DNA from: Sarocladium kiliense
Lineage: Eukaryota > Ascomycota > Sordariomycetes > Hypocreales > Sarocladiaceae
DNA length: 64,000 nucleotides
Assembly: GCA_030734395.1 (NCBI GenBank)
Contig: JAUZTG010000003.1
Span: forward strand, 930,001 to 994,000
Direction: 5' to 3'
Part shown: positions 1 to 9,326 of the stretch, piece by piece
Numbering within the stretch: position 1 is the stretch's first letter
Layout of the letters: each line of letters opens with the position of its first letter
The notes under the pieces: model-generated
The model's database searches: none
The model's input: the letters and a program-made list of their open reading frames with translations, nothing else
What the model was told of the DNA's origin: nothing
Position numbers and translations under genes: made by a program

Positions 1-1095
1 GGTAGTAGCGGAGAGAGTCAGATTGAACAACCACCCACGGGGGAGCCTACGAAGGCGTCAGCCACGGAGCAGGAGGCGCCCCAGCCAGGAAAGCTTTCTG
101 CTGACAATCGCCCTGGCCTGGTCCGACGGACCTCCTCCCATGACTCAGCAGCTCATTATCTTATTGGTCTGAGGGGTGACATCGAGGAAGCACCCAGCGA
201 ACATGAGCCCGAGCACCACTCTGAAGATCCTGATGCCGACCATAACTCGAGAACCGTTGTTCGCACTATCAACATTGAACTAGAGCGCGAAGCTCAGGAC
301 CGGCCCGAAGCAACGATTGTTCGAGACTTTGAGCATCCTGGAAGCATATTGACCCAGTCTCAAGTGGTCGGCAATATGCTCCCTGGCTACGACTCACATG
401 ATCTCAATAAAGCTATGAAGCTAAGGGTCGTTGTGTACGTCAACCGTCCATTCATTTTCGCCTTTCTCTTCGAACTGCGTACAGATTCATTGGCGTGGGA
501 TGCTTTGTATCGGTCGCTGCACTATCAACTGGCGCCGTTGAGGAAGCCCATGCTGGCCTCGACAAAGTTCAGGCCAGAGCGTCCGGCGGCCGGACCAGCC
601 GCTTCGAGCATACACGATTTAGTTTGGGATCCGAAGAACCTAACCGTTCACTCGACAATCCCCAACATTCCAGAGCAGTATACGCCACAAGACTCGTGGT
701 CGCGTGCCGATGCTCTCAGCACGCATTTACAATTGCTCAACTTGCACGGCGCTACGCGGAGCAAGATGACAGACCTAGAGCGCACGCAGAAGACTAATCG
801 AGGTTGGTGGATTGTCTGGACTAGGTTGGTGGAGAAGCCAGCCGGTGATGCATCTGCAACTTTGTCAACAATACAAGAGACAGCCTCTGATGATGAAGGA
901 ACGTATAGCCGGGCTGGTACCGCAGAGGAAGAGGACGAAGGGCCGCAAGTTGAGAAAGAGATCTTCCTCATCCGACGGGCGAGCGATCACGCAAGGTTCC
1001 GCAGCGAAGGCGGAAATGATGGTGCCGGGAAGCTGGCGCAAGGGATTGGTGTTGACACCAGACGCTACGTTGAGGAGTTGTTGAACCTACTGTGA
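1..1095 (+). CDS. CCZ1: CCZ1-like vacuolar fusion protein, C-terminal part (5' end outside window)
   Basis: The reading frame is open from base 1 to a TGA at 1093-1095, so the start lies to the left of the window; 364 residues are present. Ccz1 forms with Mon1 the guanine-nucleotide exchange factor for the Rab7-type GTPase Ypt7 on late endosomes, autophagosomes and vacuoles. The first 110 or so residues are polar, low-complexity linker. They are followed by a hydrophobic beta-strand block (KLRVVVYVNRPFIFAFLFEL, from about 418), the YRSLHYQL helix, IHDLVWDP, TVHSTIPNIPEQ and the KTNRGWWIVWTRL strand, which match the last longin-type domain of fungal Ccz1 as I remember it. The C-terminal tail is acidic. 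No intron is evident in this part. The family call rests on recalled motif order, not on a search; a Mon1 assignment fits less well. Confidence 0.7.
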   Translation, partial: GSSGESQIEQPPTGEPTKASATEQEAPQPGKLSADNRPGLVRRTSSHDSAAHYLIGLRGDIEEAPSEHEPEHHSEDPDADHNSRTVVRTINIELEREAQDRPEATIVRDFEHPGSILTQSQVVGNMLPGYDSHDLNKAMKLRVVVYVNRPFIFAFLFELRTDSLAWDALYRSLHYQLAPLRKPMLASTKFRPERPAAGPAASSIHDLVWDPKNLTVHSTIPNIPEQYTPQDSWSRADALSTHLQLLNLHGATRSKMTDLERTQKTNRGWWIVWTRLVEKPAGDASATLSTIQETASDDEGTYSRAGTAEEEDEGPQVEKEIFLIRRASDHARFRSEGGNDGAGKLAQGIGVDTRRYVEELLNLL

Positions 1096-1900
1096 TACCC
1101 ACATCGCAGCAACGTATGTATGAAAAATCGCATGACTAGATATTGGGAGCAGGGCATCCCGGGTTTACATGGCAGAGGAGTACAGCATTGGATACCACGC
1201 TGGCATTTTTGCAGACGCTGTTAGGCGTCTTTCGTTATCTAGGGGTAGATGATCAGGTGAAGGGAGGCCAAAGGCTGGACGGCGCCATTGGCCGGCCTGT
1301 TAGTCACAACGGGGGGACGAACGACATTCACTCAGATGAGGTCATGTCATCAATAGACGACATATCTTATACTGTGCTGCTGACACCCGAAGGCTTGCAC
1401 AGATCACGGAACGCATCACAGCCTCATTGATGAAGTTTGCTTGAAGAAAGATTTCATATCCAAAAGTTGATCAATCTGAAGTATATACAGAGAAAGGAAT
1501 ATCCTGTATCTCCGTCCAAGAAGAGAAGAAGAAAAATCAACCCAAACAACTGTGTCTATGTAACCCATTCTTGCATCCCAGGGGGGAATGGTGTCTGTAA
1601 GGGTATACCGGTGCCTAGATTTGTCCCCGGCTCAAGCCTGAGCGAAAAAAGGGAGCCCTGCAGTTGCCCTTTTTGTAAACCTGTATAACCTATTTGTCTT
1701 TGTGCGCCTGGGTTCCTGGGTTTTGGTTTGTTTGTAGTCCCGAAAACAGTCCCGATTTGAAAAGCAGATGTTTTGATCGTGAAGGTCATGGCCTCGTGGA
1801 TGATGCCCGTTCTTGCGTGTTTTGATTTCCTTTTGGGGGAAAGTGAACGGGCGTCACACCGGGAGGGGTGTGAGAAGCTAGTCTCAGAGGCTGGATAGAC
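1096..1900. other. Convergent intergenic region, no gene seen
   Basis: This stretch holds the 3' ends of the CCZ1-like gene (+) and the Asp f 7-like gene (-). Short open frames here have no recognisable protein motifs. I see nothing else in it. Confidence 0.6.
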
Positions 1901-2797
1901 TTAAGCAAAGGACCAGGTGACGGGCATGCGACCGCTGCCGAGGCCACCGAAGAGCTGCTTGTACACCTTCTTGCTGACGTCGATGTCCTCCTCGGAGCAG
2001 CCCATGCACTTGTCCTTGACGACGGCGGTGGCAGTCTTGCCGTTGGCCTCGATGTTGATGGTCTGGCCGCACATGGGGTTGCCGTTGGACTGGGTGCCCA
2101 TCATGAGGTGGCTGAGAGCGACGATGTTGTCAGAGTCATCGGCACCAGTATCGTCTTCACCGCAGGCGCCGAGGCCGACGTCGTAGTAGGTGATCTCGCC
2201 GGAGTGAGCAGAGCCACCGCTGGAGCCGCCACCGGAAGAGCCATCATCAGAGCCGGAGTCACTAGAGGTGGCGGGAGCAGGGGCAGCCTGGGTGGTAGTA
2301 GTCTCAGGCTGGACCTCCAGCGCAGCCTCGGTGGTTTGAGGCTCGGGTTGAGGCTCAGCCTGGGGGACCTTGGCGAGGGGCTTGGGCTCAGGCTTCTCAG
2401 ACGAAGGCGCCGGGGCAGCCTCGGTAGTGGTGGTGGGGTGCTCGTAGAAGATGCCGTCCTGGTCATCCTTCTGCTCAGCAGACGAGGGCTTCTCCTGCTT
2501 GGGCTCAGGCTGCGGTTCAGGCGCGTGCGCGACGCTGGTGGAAGGCTCAGGAGCCTTGGCATCCTCGCCGCTGAGGTAAAGAGTGGTGTAGGCCTCAATG
2601 CGCTCGGTGACGGTCTCGATCTCCGTCACCCACTCGATCTCGGTGACGATCTTCTGGCGCTTGTGGAGATCATGGCGAGGCTCGTGGCGGGCCTTGTGCA
2701 TCTGGAAGTGCGGGTTGTGAGGGTTGTGAATGTGAGGCTGAGCGGCGACAGCGGCAACGAGAAGCGCCGAGGCGGCGAAGGAAGTAGCAGTCTTCAT
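1901..2797 (-). CDS. Secreted Asp f 7-like double-psi beta-barrel protein
   Basis: Single exon, 298 aa. I chose the ATG at 2795-2797 because it opens directly with a signal peptide (MKTATSFAASALLVAAVAAQ); the frame extends 11 codons upstream without one. After a His/Pro/Arg-rich propeptide there is a dibasic LHKR site (Kex2-type), then an acidic, Thr/Ser/Pro/Glu/Gln-rich linker of about 140 residues. The last 100 residues form the RlpA-like double-psi beta-barrel fold seen in Asp f 7-type allergens and cerato-platanin/expansin relatives: GEITYYDVGLGACG, an ALSHLMMG segment, CGQTINIEANGK, VVKDKCMGCSEEDIDVS and the closing GRMPVTWSF strand. Such proteins are extracellular or wall-bound; no catalytic activity can be claimed. 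The gene is preceded by a long promoter with a TATA-like element about 90 bp upstream. Confidence 0.85.
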   Translation of the reverse strand: MKTATSFAASALLVAAVAAQPHIHNPHNPHFQMHKARHEPRHDLHKRQKIVTEIEWVTEIETVTERIEAYTTLYLSGEDAKAPEPSTSVAHAPEPQPEPKQEKPSSAEQKDDQDGIFYEHPTTTTEAAPAPSSEKPEPKPLAKVPQAEPQPEPQTTEAALEVQPETTTTQAAPAPATSSDSGSDDGSSGGGSSGGSAHSGEITYYDVGLGACGEDDTGADDSDNIVALSHLMMGTQSNGNPMCGQTINIEANGKTATAVVKDKCMGCSEEDIDVSKKVYKQLFGGLGSGRMPVTWSFA

Positions 2798-4160
2798 GGT
2801 GAAGTTTGTTGTTGGAATGTTTTGTCGCAAAAGAGTGCAAGTTGTACGTCCACTTGGTCAACAGTGGGGAGCAGCTGAAGGTTATTGATATAAAGGAGCG
2901 AGACCTGCTCAAAAGATCGTCGAGTATTGACGTTTCCGTAAGTGACTTTGTACCGAAAGGAAGGTGGTCTCAAGAAAGATGCACAGAATCTTCTCAAGAG
3001 TCAAGAAAGAGAATGAAGGGTTGATGTATTGGAAAGTGGAGGGAAACGAAGAGTGAAAACCGGGATGGGGAGGAAACGCGCGGTTTTCAGGCGCAAAAGC
3101 CAAGGCGGGCAGGGCCATCGATCAGTGCGTTGGCAGGCCCTGTCTGCCGGGAGAAACAAGTCACGGCTAACAGCAAAAGCATGGAGAATGGCGCATGTCA
3201 CGATGGAGGGTGAATTCGGAAGCGGAACCAGGGGAAGGCCATGAGTCGAGGGCGCCGGCTCGTGGAGCTGCAAGGTACGGGACAGCGCCAGCCAGAAGGA
3301 GACAGCCCAACGCCGTGATTGGTGAAAAGGAGGAAAGTACCCGCTTGAGCCATGCAAGGTGGGTCTTGAGCCAATGAGAGGCCGGGTGTGCCTGAGCAGG
3401 GCTTGCAGCGAAGTGGGGGCCGGACCTTGACAGAGTTTGGTCCATTGCCTGATGTTGCCAACAGTTAGTCCACTGTTTTTCTTCGCTGCATGGCCCGAGG
3501 TGGCCAGGCCCTGCACGCACTGTAGCAAGATGGGGATGGGCGCCGTGGTGGACTGTTGCACACACAGCCACCGCCCTGGTCGATTGGAGGGAATTTGGGG
3601 GAACGAGCGAGTTATTTACAGAAGCACAAACAGGAGCGGGGGCTCCAGGTTTGAACCTTGTCTCCCTCCTGAAAGCTAATGGGACGGATGCAAGACTGGG
3701 TGGTTGGTCAGGCTGTTGTTATTTTTTTCTACCATGGATTATTGGTATTGCACACGAGGCCACACGCTACTCAAGCTGACCCTCCCTGGTATGGAACAAG
3801 GAACGACTTGTAAGTTGGTGGCTGAGCAACTCCATGTGGTCCGTGACGCCTGTGCTTTAGTATAGCACCGCAAGTACACGCCGGGGCTGTCTCCAAGGTC
3901 TTTTCTTGGACTGTTGTTGGTCCGTGTCTGCCTCGCAGAAGTCGCACCAGTGAGGGTGTCCAGTCCAGCTGCCGCACGTTGTCGCTGTCACATGTGCGTC
4001 GCTCATAGCTATTCTCTCAGCTGTGGCACCATAGTGGTCATGTCCGGCGCCAGCTGATGGTTGTCCTGCGCAAAGGCTTCTGTCTTTCGAGACGAGTAGG
4101 ATGATCATACCTTCCACAGTCTTGACATGTTACGATCATTATAAGCAACCCTCTGTTGCC
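2798..4160. promoter_or_regulatory. Long upstream region of the Asp f 7-like gene
   Basis: About 1.36 kb without a supportable gene lies between the start of the Asp f 7-like gene and the 3' end of EFM6, both on the minus strand. On the minus strand a TTTATATCAA element (about 2885-2896) lies about 90 bp before the ATG and could be its TATA box. The ORFs here are composition artefacts. Confidence 0.4.
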
Positions 4161-5179
4161 TCAGATCTTAACCTTGACACCGAGGGCGGCCGCCGAGCCA
4201 AGGCCTGCCATCGTTCTGTCTTCTTCAACCACCTTCTTCGCCGGATGCTTCGTGACCCGTGTCTTTGCTTTGCGACTCCGGAAAGAGAACAGGAAAAGCC
4301 TTCGCCGCTCGAAAACGGGTCTGTCCTCATCATATAGCTCCTCCACAAGGAATGCTTTCTTCGCCATCTTTACGAATTGCAGATCTGCACGTCTCCGCTT
4401 CTTGAAGCAAAAGAAGACAATAGCGTCCTCGTTAAGTTCAAAGAGGTCCTTGAGTGTCTGAAGAAGCAGAGGGAATGCTGGCTCGAAATAGACACATTCT
4501 GCTGCGATGATGACATTCGGCTTCTGGGTGACGACGACCTCTGGAAGTGGCTCGCCCCTGTTGAGCAGATCAGTAAGAGCCCTCAAGTAAGAGCAAGCCT
4601 GATACTTACCAGTTCAAGATGAGAGCATCGACGCTGTCATCAAGTTGATTCAGGCCAATATTCGTCTTCATCAACTGCAGCATCTCCTCCTGGTCGGTGA
4701 TCAGCAGCTTGTTGTCGCGCTTCCCGAGCATCTCCAACTCGAGCGCCACACCCAGGCCGACCAAGCCACCACCAGCCCCAAGTTCCAGTCTACAATGTAT
4801 GAGTCAGCGAACTTGGTCCCTTGGCTGGGAAGTGCCCCTCGCAAACCCCTCCAAATCGACTGTTCCTCTCTCCCCTAGATCGAGATGTGGTATTTCAGGG
4901 ACACCAAAGGCTGGTAACTCACATCCTCGCATCTCGTAGCGTATCAATCTGGTACCGTAGCAGGTGCTTGCCCATGAGCATCCCTGCTGGCCATGTCTGT
5001 CCGCCACATCCGGTCCTCACATCTTCGTGTAGCCTTAAGGGCCGTGAGAGCTGGCCTTCAAACTGGACTTGGGTGTCGCCAGCTGACTTGAGTGTTGGCA
5101 AGGGCGTGAGGTCTTCGGTGATGGCGAGCGGATTAAGTGGAGGGGATGGGGCAGCCTCCATCTCCCGGGAGGATTGCAT
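4161..5179 (-). CDS. EFM6: Protein-lysine N-methyltransferase EFM6 (METTL21-like)
   Basis: Three exons: 4923-5179, 4610-4789 and 4161-4557 (complement), giving 277 aa in frame. Introns are 133 and 52 nt with GTGAGT and GTAAGT donors. Family 16 (METTL21-like) seven-beta-strand SAM methyltransferase; Efm6 methylates a lysine of translation elongation factor 1A in the cytosol. The N-terminal part carries the LRLHEDVRTGCGGQTWPAGM motif typical of this group. Splicing of exons 1 and 2 creates motif I (ARILELGAGGGLVGL); LLITDQEEM is the acidic SAM-ribose loop. Exon 3 opens after a spliced NWGEPLPE and has AAECVYFEPAFPLL (the DxxY-like substrate motif) and FFCFKKRRRAD, both characteristic of Efm6 in moulds. 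The tail is Lys/Arg rich. Head to head with the AXL2-like gene. Confidence 0.85.
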
Positions 5180-6294
5180 GGTGGGCTGGTTAATGGTTTA
5201 TTCTCAGGCAAAGGGAGATGGCGAAAATGAGAGGAAGAGAGGAGGCATGAGGATGGAATGGCCTTTTGCCTCGCTCACACTCTCTCTTTCTCCTGCCGCA
5301 TCTTGTCCGAAGGGGACCCTCAATTGATCCGGACAGCTTCACCGACCTCGTCTGGTTGGCTGGCGGGATCGTAGCCCCGGAAGGGCAGAGGCGCAGAGAG
5401 CCGAGGAAGGGTCTCGATCGTGGCGGGGAGGAGCAGCCTGTGCTGCGATAAGGGTCCTGGGCCATTATTCTCCTCTAAAAACCCACTAGATGTGCAAGTG
5501 TCCGGAGCTGCCTCTGCCAGGAACCTGGTGCGTGAGTGAACTGTTAGTGCAGCTCTTCGGTGGTGGCTGACCCCCACGCATCGCTGTTAAGCGTCACTCC
5601 AGGTGATGGTAGGCGATCGGAGGACCATCAGAAGGTAGGTGACCATGCAGCTTGGCTACACCACCACTACCAAACGGTGCTTTCACTCTGAACACCATCA
5701 TCACCGGCTTCATCGAACTTCTGATGATCATCATTTTTGACAGGCCATCAAGCATTGTTTTCTCCAGTGCATCCACAATGCTCCCTCTGAGTGCAAATAG
5801 TCGACCCTCACCCTTGGGTATTCAATGTCTCACCCATCTATAGATCCTATCACGAACCACGCGCTGGAATGCAATTCTTCAACACCCGCCCCTTGTTCGC
5901 ATTTACGCGCCCTGGCTAAAGTGACCCTCCGAGACACCTCTTTCTGCTACTCAGTATGGCAATAGGGCTCCTCCCAGTGCTCTCAGCCACTTCCTTGACG
6001 ATGCCATGACAATGGCCGAGTGGACCTATTGTGAACAGGAATGAAGGGCGTCGCGGGGAATAGGGATGGGAGATATTGGATGCTGGAAGTCCAGTCGCAT
6101 GCTCCCAGCCATCTGCCATGACGTGTTACGACCTTTCTCGACGCGCCGCGTCCCTCTATTCCTTCTTCCTACACAATTCGGCAAACCTAGTCCTTCCATC
6201 GTGACCAGTATCGTCAACCTGTATGGCATCACCATCACCAGCATATACTATCTTCACAGCCTTTGTCATAGGCTCACAGCGCGCCTAGCCGAAC
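5180..6294. promoter_or_regulatory. Divergent promoter region, EFM6 / AXL2-like
   Basis: 1.1 kb between two outward-facing starts. It is pyrimidine rich on the coding strand just before 6295, as is usual for mould promoters. No gene, repeat or RNA could be supported. Confidence 0.5.
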
Positions 6295-8874
6295 ATGATG
6301 GCTGCAATGCGGCCTTTCGGCTTCGTGCTTGCCAGCCAAATCATCAGTCTCGCCAGCTGCGAACCGCAAATATCCTTTCCTCTCAACTCTCAACTTCCAC
6401 CTGCAGCAAGGGTCGACGAACTCTTTTCCTATGTCTTCTCACAGTACACCTTCCGCTCCGACACCTCATCTAATCTCACATACTCTCTCGGTGAACACCC
6501 AAACTGGCTTTCATTAGACGGCGACGAGCGGCGCTTGTACGGTATTCCGGAGGATAAGGATGTCGCATCAGGGGAGGTGGTCGGCCAGATGGTTGAGATC
6601 GTGGCGACGGATGACACTGGGTCAGCTACGATGAACAGCACACTCGTGGTGTCAAGAAGGAAAGCTCCGGTTGTCAAAATTCCCTTGTCGGAGCAGATCG
6701 AAAATTTCGGAAACTACTCTGCGCCATCATCACTACTCGTCTACCCTTCCACCATGTTTGCTTACACCTTCAACAAAGACACCTTTGACAGCTCCAACGG
6801 TGTCAGTTACTACGCCACCTCAGGGGACAGCAGCCCTCTCCCTGCTTGGGTCACTTTCGATGAGACGACTCTTACTTTCTCCGGCACGACACCGCCTTTT
6901 GAGACTCTCGTCCAACCGCCTCAGAACTTTAGTTTCCAACTGGTGGCATCGGATATTGTCGGCTTTTCAGCTGAATCCATCGCCTTCTCCATTGTGGTTG
7001 GAAGTCACAGATTAACCACCGAAAACCCCATCATCTCTCTTAATGCGACACGGGGATCGAAATTCACATACGACAAGATCGGGGAGGAAATCAGACTTGA
7101 CGATGAGAGAGTCACAAGTCAGGATCTCAAGGCGACAGTTCAGGGCATGCCAAAGTGGATGTCATTCGATGAGAACAGCTGGCGCCTTTCGGGAACACCA
7201 GGGAAGGGTGATCGGTCGACCAACTTCACAATTTCTTTCAGCGACCCCTTTGCAGACACGCTCGACATTCTTGCCATGGTCAACGTGGCTACTGGACTCT
7301 TCAAGTCAACTTTCGACGACATTGAGGCTGAGCCAGGAGAGGAGATCGAACTCGACTTAGAATCTCATATCCGGAATCCGGACGATGTCGAGATCGATGT
7401 AACGACCTCACCGAATCAAGACTGGCTCAAGGTTGATGGGTTGAAGATATCTGGCCGCGTTCCAAAGTCTGCAACGGGTGATCTGAAAATCAGTATTAAG
7501 GCTCAGTCGAAGAGTTCTGACCTCAGCGAGACGGAGGGACTCAAGGTCTCCTTTCTCGCACTCGATAAGACCGCTACTTCAACGGAGACGGCCGTTGCGA
7601 CTTCCACCACGACTGTATCAGAGGCGAAGAACACAGCCGATGATGGAGATGACGACGAGGGACCCGGTCACCTTCCTATTGGAACGATCCTTCTGGCGAC
7701 GCTAATTCCCATCATCACCATCGGTTTGATCCTCCTGGCCTTGGCTTGCATCCTCCGTCGTAGGCGGAAGGCCAAGGAGACATATCTCAACAGTACATAC
7801 CGCCATAAGATCTCCAAACCCGTGCTTGAGACCCTCGTTGTCAACGGCTCCGATCAGTCAACTGCAGCGAAGTTCGAGAAAGTCGGTCCTAACGGCGCGC
7901 TTGTCACAACGACCACAGTCTACGATCCTAAGAAATTCCTTGGTCACCATCCGGCTCGCTCATCATCAATGCTCTCGGGATCCTCAGGAACCGTGGACGT
8001 GAACCCGAGCTTGATGATGGCTGCAGGGGCGGCTATGCCCCCTTCAATCAGGACTCTGAGCGAGCCCACTACACCTGGGGAGGACTCAACTTCGCGCCGG
8101 TCATGGGTAACGGTCGAGGATGGAAGGGGCGAGAAGAGCGGCGCGTTGGCGAGGCAATCAGTCACAACAGTGCCAGATTCAGTCGATCAACAGCTACGGT
8201 ATCCCAGCGACAAGACATTCCGCAGTGGACTCGACGTCACAATACCTTCATTGGATGACCTCTCGATGTTGCCGGACATTATGTCCCCAATGGGAGAAAG
8301 CTCACGACATCAACACCCCCGAAACTTCGATACCTTATCTATGGCAAGCTCTGACGTTCTTCCTTCATCTGCTATTTCCTCTCCTTTCAACCTAGGCACG
8401 GTGATCAAGCGCGGTTTGAGCACAACCCAACCCATTCCCTACTACAACGAAAACAGGCCTTCCACAGCACCAGCAGACGCTGATGACCCTTCAAGAGACA
8501 GTGTAGCAGAGCTCAAGACTCCAGGCGCAGTGCTCACAAGAGGCAGCTCCTTGATGCGCAGAGCGTCAGGTCTCGGTAACCGGTCATCAACACACACAGG
8601 AAGTTTCCTAACAGAAACATCGTTCGGCTCAAGCGAGAACTGGAGAGTTGTCGGAAGCGGCCGGTACGGCGCACACGATGCACCTCCAACCATCCCAGGA
8701 AGTCCCTCCTACCACGACATCGTGCAAAACGCACCCTTCAACCCGTCAAGACCAGGAACTTCAAGAGGAGAAGAAGATCGAGCTGCGGGGCCCAGTGCTG
8801 CTGGTCCAAATTGGAAAAGAGATGACTCGGTACTTACGGGTGGTTCCAAGGGGAGTTACACGGTATTCTTGTGA
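6295..8874 (+). CDS. AXL2: AXL2-like cadherin-type cell-polarity membrane protein
   Basis: Uninterrupted frame of 859 aa. In yeast Axl2 is a type I plasma-membrane landmark for axial budding that works with septins; mould homologues act in septation and conidiophore morphogenesis. Visible here: a signal peptide (FGFVLASQIISLASC); tandem cadherin/dystroglycan-like Ig folds, each with the hallmark 'P-x-W-[LVM]-x-[FLV]-D...L-x-G-x-P' strand pair (HPNWLSLDGDERRLYGIPED, LPAWVTFDETTLTFSGTTP, MPKWMSFDENSWRLSGTP); NxS/T sites; a Thr/Ser stalk; one transmembrane helix at about residues 460-485 (IGTILLATLIPIITIGLILLALACIL) followed by a stop-transfer RRRRK; and a Ser/Pro-rich cytoplasmic tail of about 370 residues. 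Length and order fit the family. Its start faces that of EFM6. Confidence 0.85.
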   Translation: MMAAMRPFGFVLASQIISLASCEPQISFPLNSQLPPAARVDELFSYVFSQYTFRSDTSSNLTYSLGEHPNWLSLDGDERRLYGIPEDKDVASGEVVGQMVEIVATDDTGSATMNSTLVVSRRKAPVVKIPLSEQIENFGNYSAPSSLLVYPSTMFAYTFNKDTFDSSNGVSYYATSGDSSPLPAWVTFDETTLTFSGTTPPFETLVQPPQNFSFQLVASDIVGFSAESIAFSIVVGSHRLTTENPIISLNATRGSKFTYDKIGEEIRLDDERVTSQDLKATVQGMPKWMSFDENSWRLSGTPGKGDRSTNFTISFSDPFADTLDILAMVNVATGLFKSTFDDIEAEPGEEIELDLESHIRNPDDVEIDVTTSPNQDWLKVDGLKISGRVPKSATGDLKISIKAQSKSSDLSETEGLKVSFLALDKTATSTETAVATSTTTVSEAKNTADDGDDDEGPGHLPIGTILLATLIPIITIGLILLALACILRRRRKAKETYLNSTYRHKISKPVLETLVVNGSDQSTAAKFEKVGPNGALVTTTTVYDPKKFLGHHPARSSSMLSGSSGTVDVNPSLMMAAGAAMPPSIRTLSEPTTPGEDSTSRRSWVTVEDGRGEKSGALARQSVTTVPDSVDQQLRYPSDKTFRSGLDVTIPSLDDLSMLPDIMSPMGESSRHQHPRNFDTLSMASSDVLPSSAISSPFNLGTVIKRGLSTTQPIPYYNENRPSTAPADADDPSRDSVAELKTPGAVLTRGSSLMRRASGLGNRSSTHTGSFLTETSFGSSENWRVVGSGRYGAHDAPPTIPGSPSYHDIVQNAPFNPSRPGTSRGEEDRAAGPSAAGPNWKRDDSVLTGGSKGSYTVFL

Positions 8875-9326
8875 GAGGTATTGACTTCTACATGACCGGC
8901 GTTCATATGTCTTCCTTATTTGCACAATTTTCCTTTTTTTTTTTTTTTTTTTTTTTTTTTGTTTTTTTGGCATGATATCCTTGGGGGAGCAGCATAGAAG
9001 ATTCACACACCAGCATTTCCAGCGCTAGTCATAGCCTTTTCCTTTATTTCTAGACCTTCTTCTTTCATATATCGAACCGTCTTAATATCACACCTCATGC
9101 TTGAAGAATATTGTTCCATATTGTGGATATAAAGAATACTTGTAAAGTACATCAAAACAAATGAGTGCCGTTTTGGCTACCAACTCCTAACATATGCTAC
9201 TGGCATGGCCCTGGTTGGTTTCTTTATCGTCAAGAAGGGGTTATCCCGTGCCCAGTCCCACCCAACTCTATTCCGACTAGCTCTTACAGTGTGATACAGT
9301 GTGATATGCGTCGGCCGTTACTTCAA
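8875..9326. other. Convergent intergenic region with a long T tract
   Basis: 3' regions of the AXL2-like gene and the CAS1-type gene. It contains a 27-T run and otherwise nothing I recognise. Confidence 0.6.
8934..8960. repeat. Homopolymer T run (27 bases)
   Basis: Twenty-seven consecutive T, then G and seven more T. It lies about 60 bp after the AXL2-like stop codon, so it is within or just past the 3' UTR. Such runs are mutation-prone and often mis-sized in assemblies. Confidence 0.95.

Noticed and set aside
2108..2878. 256-aa plus-strand frame opposite the Asp f 7-like gene
   Set aside because: Antisense shadow with Gly/Leu/Arg-rich, biased composition; the minus frame has a signal peptide and a real domain.
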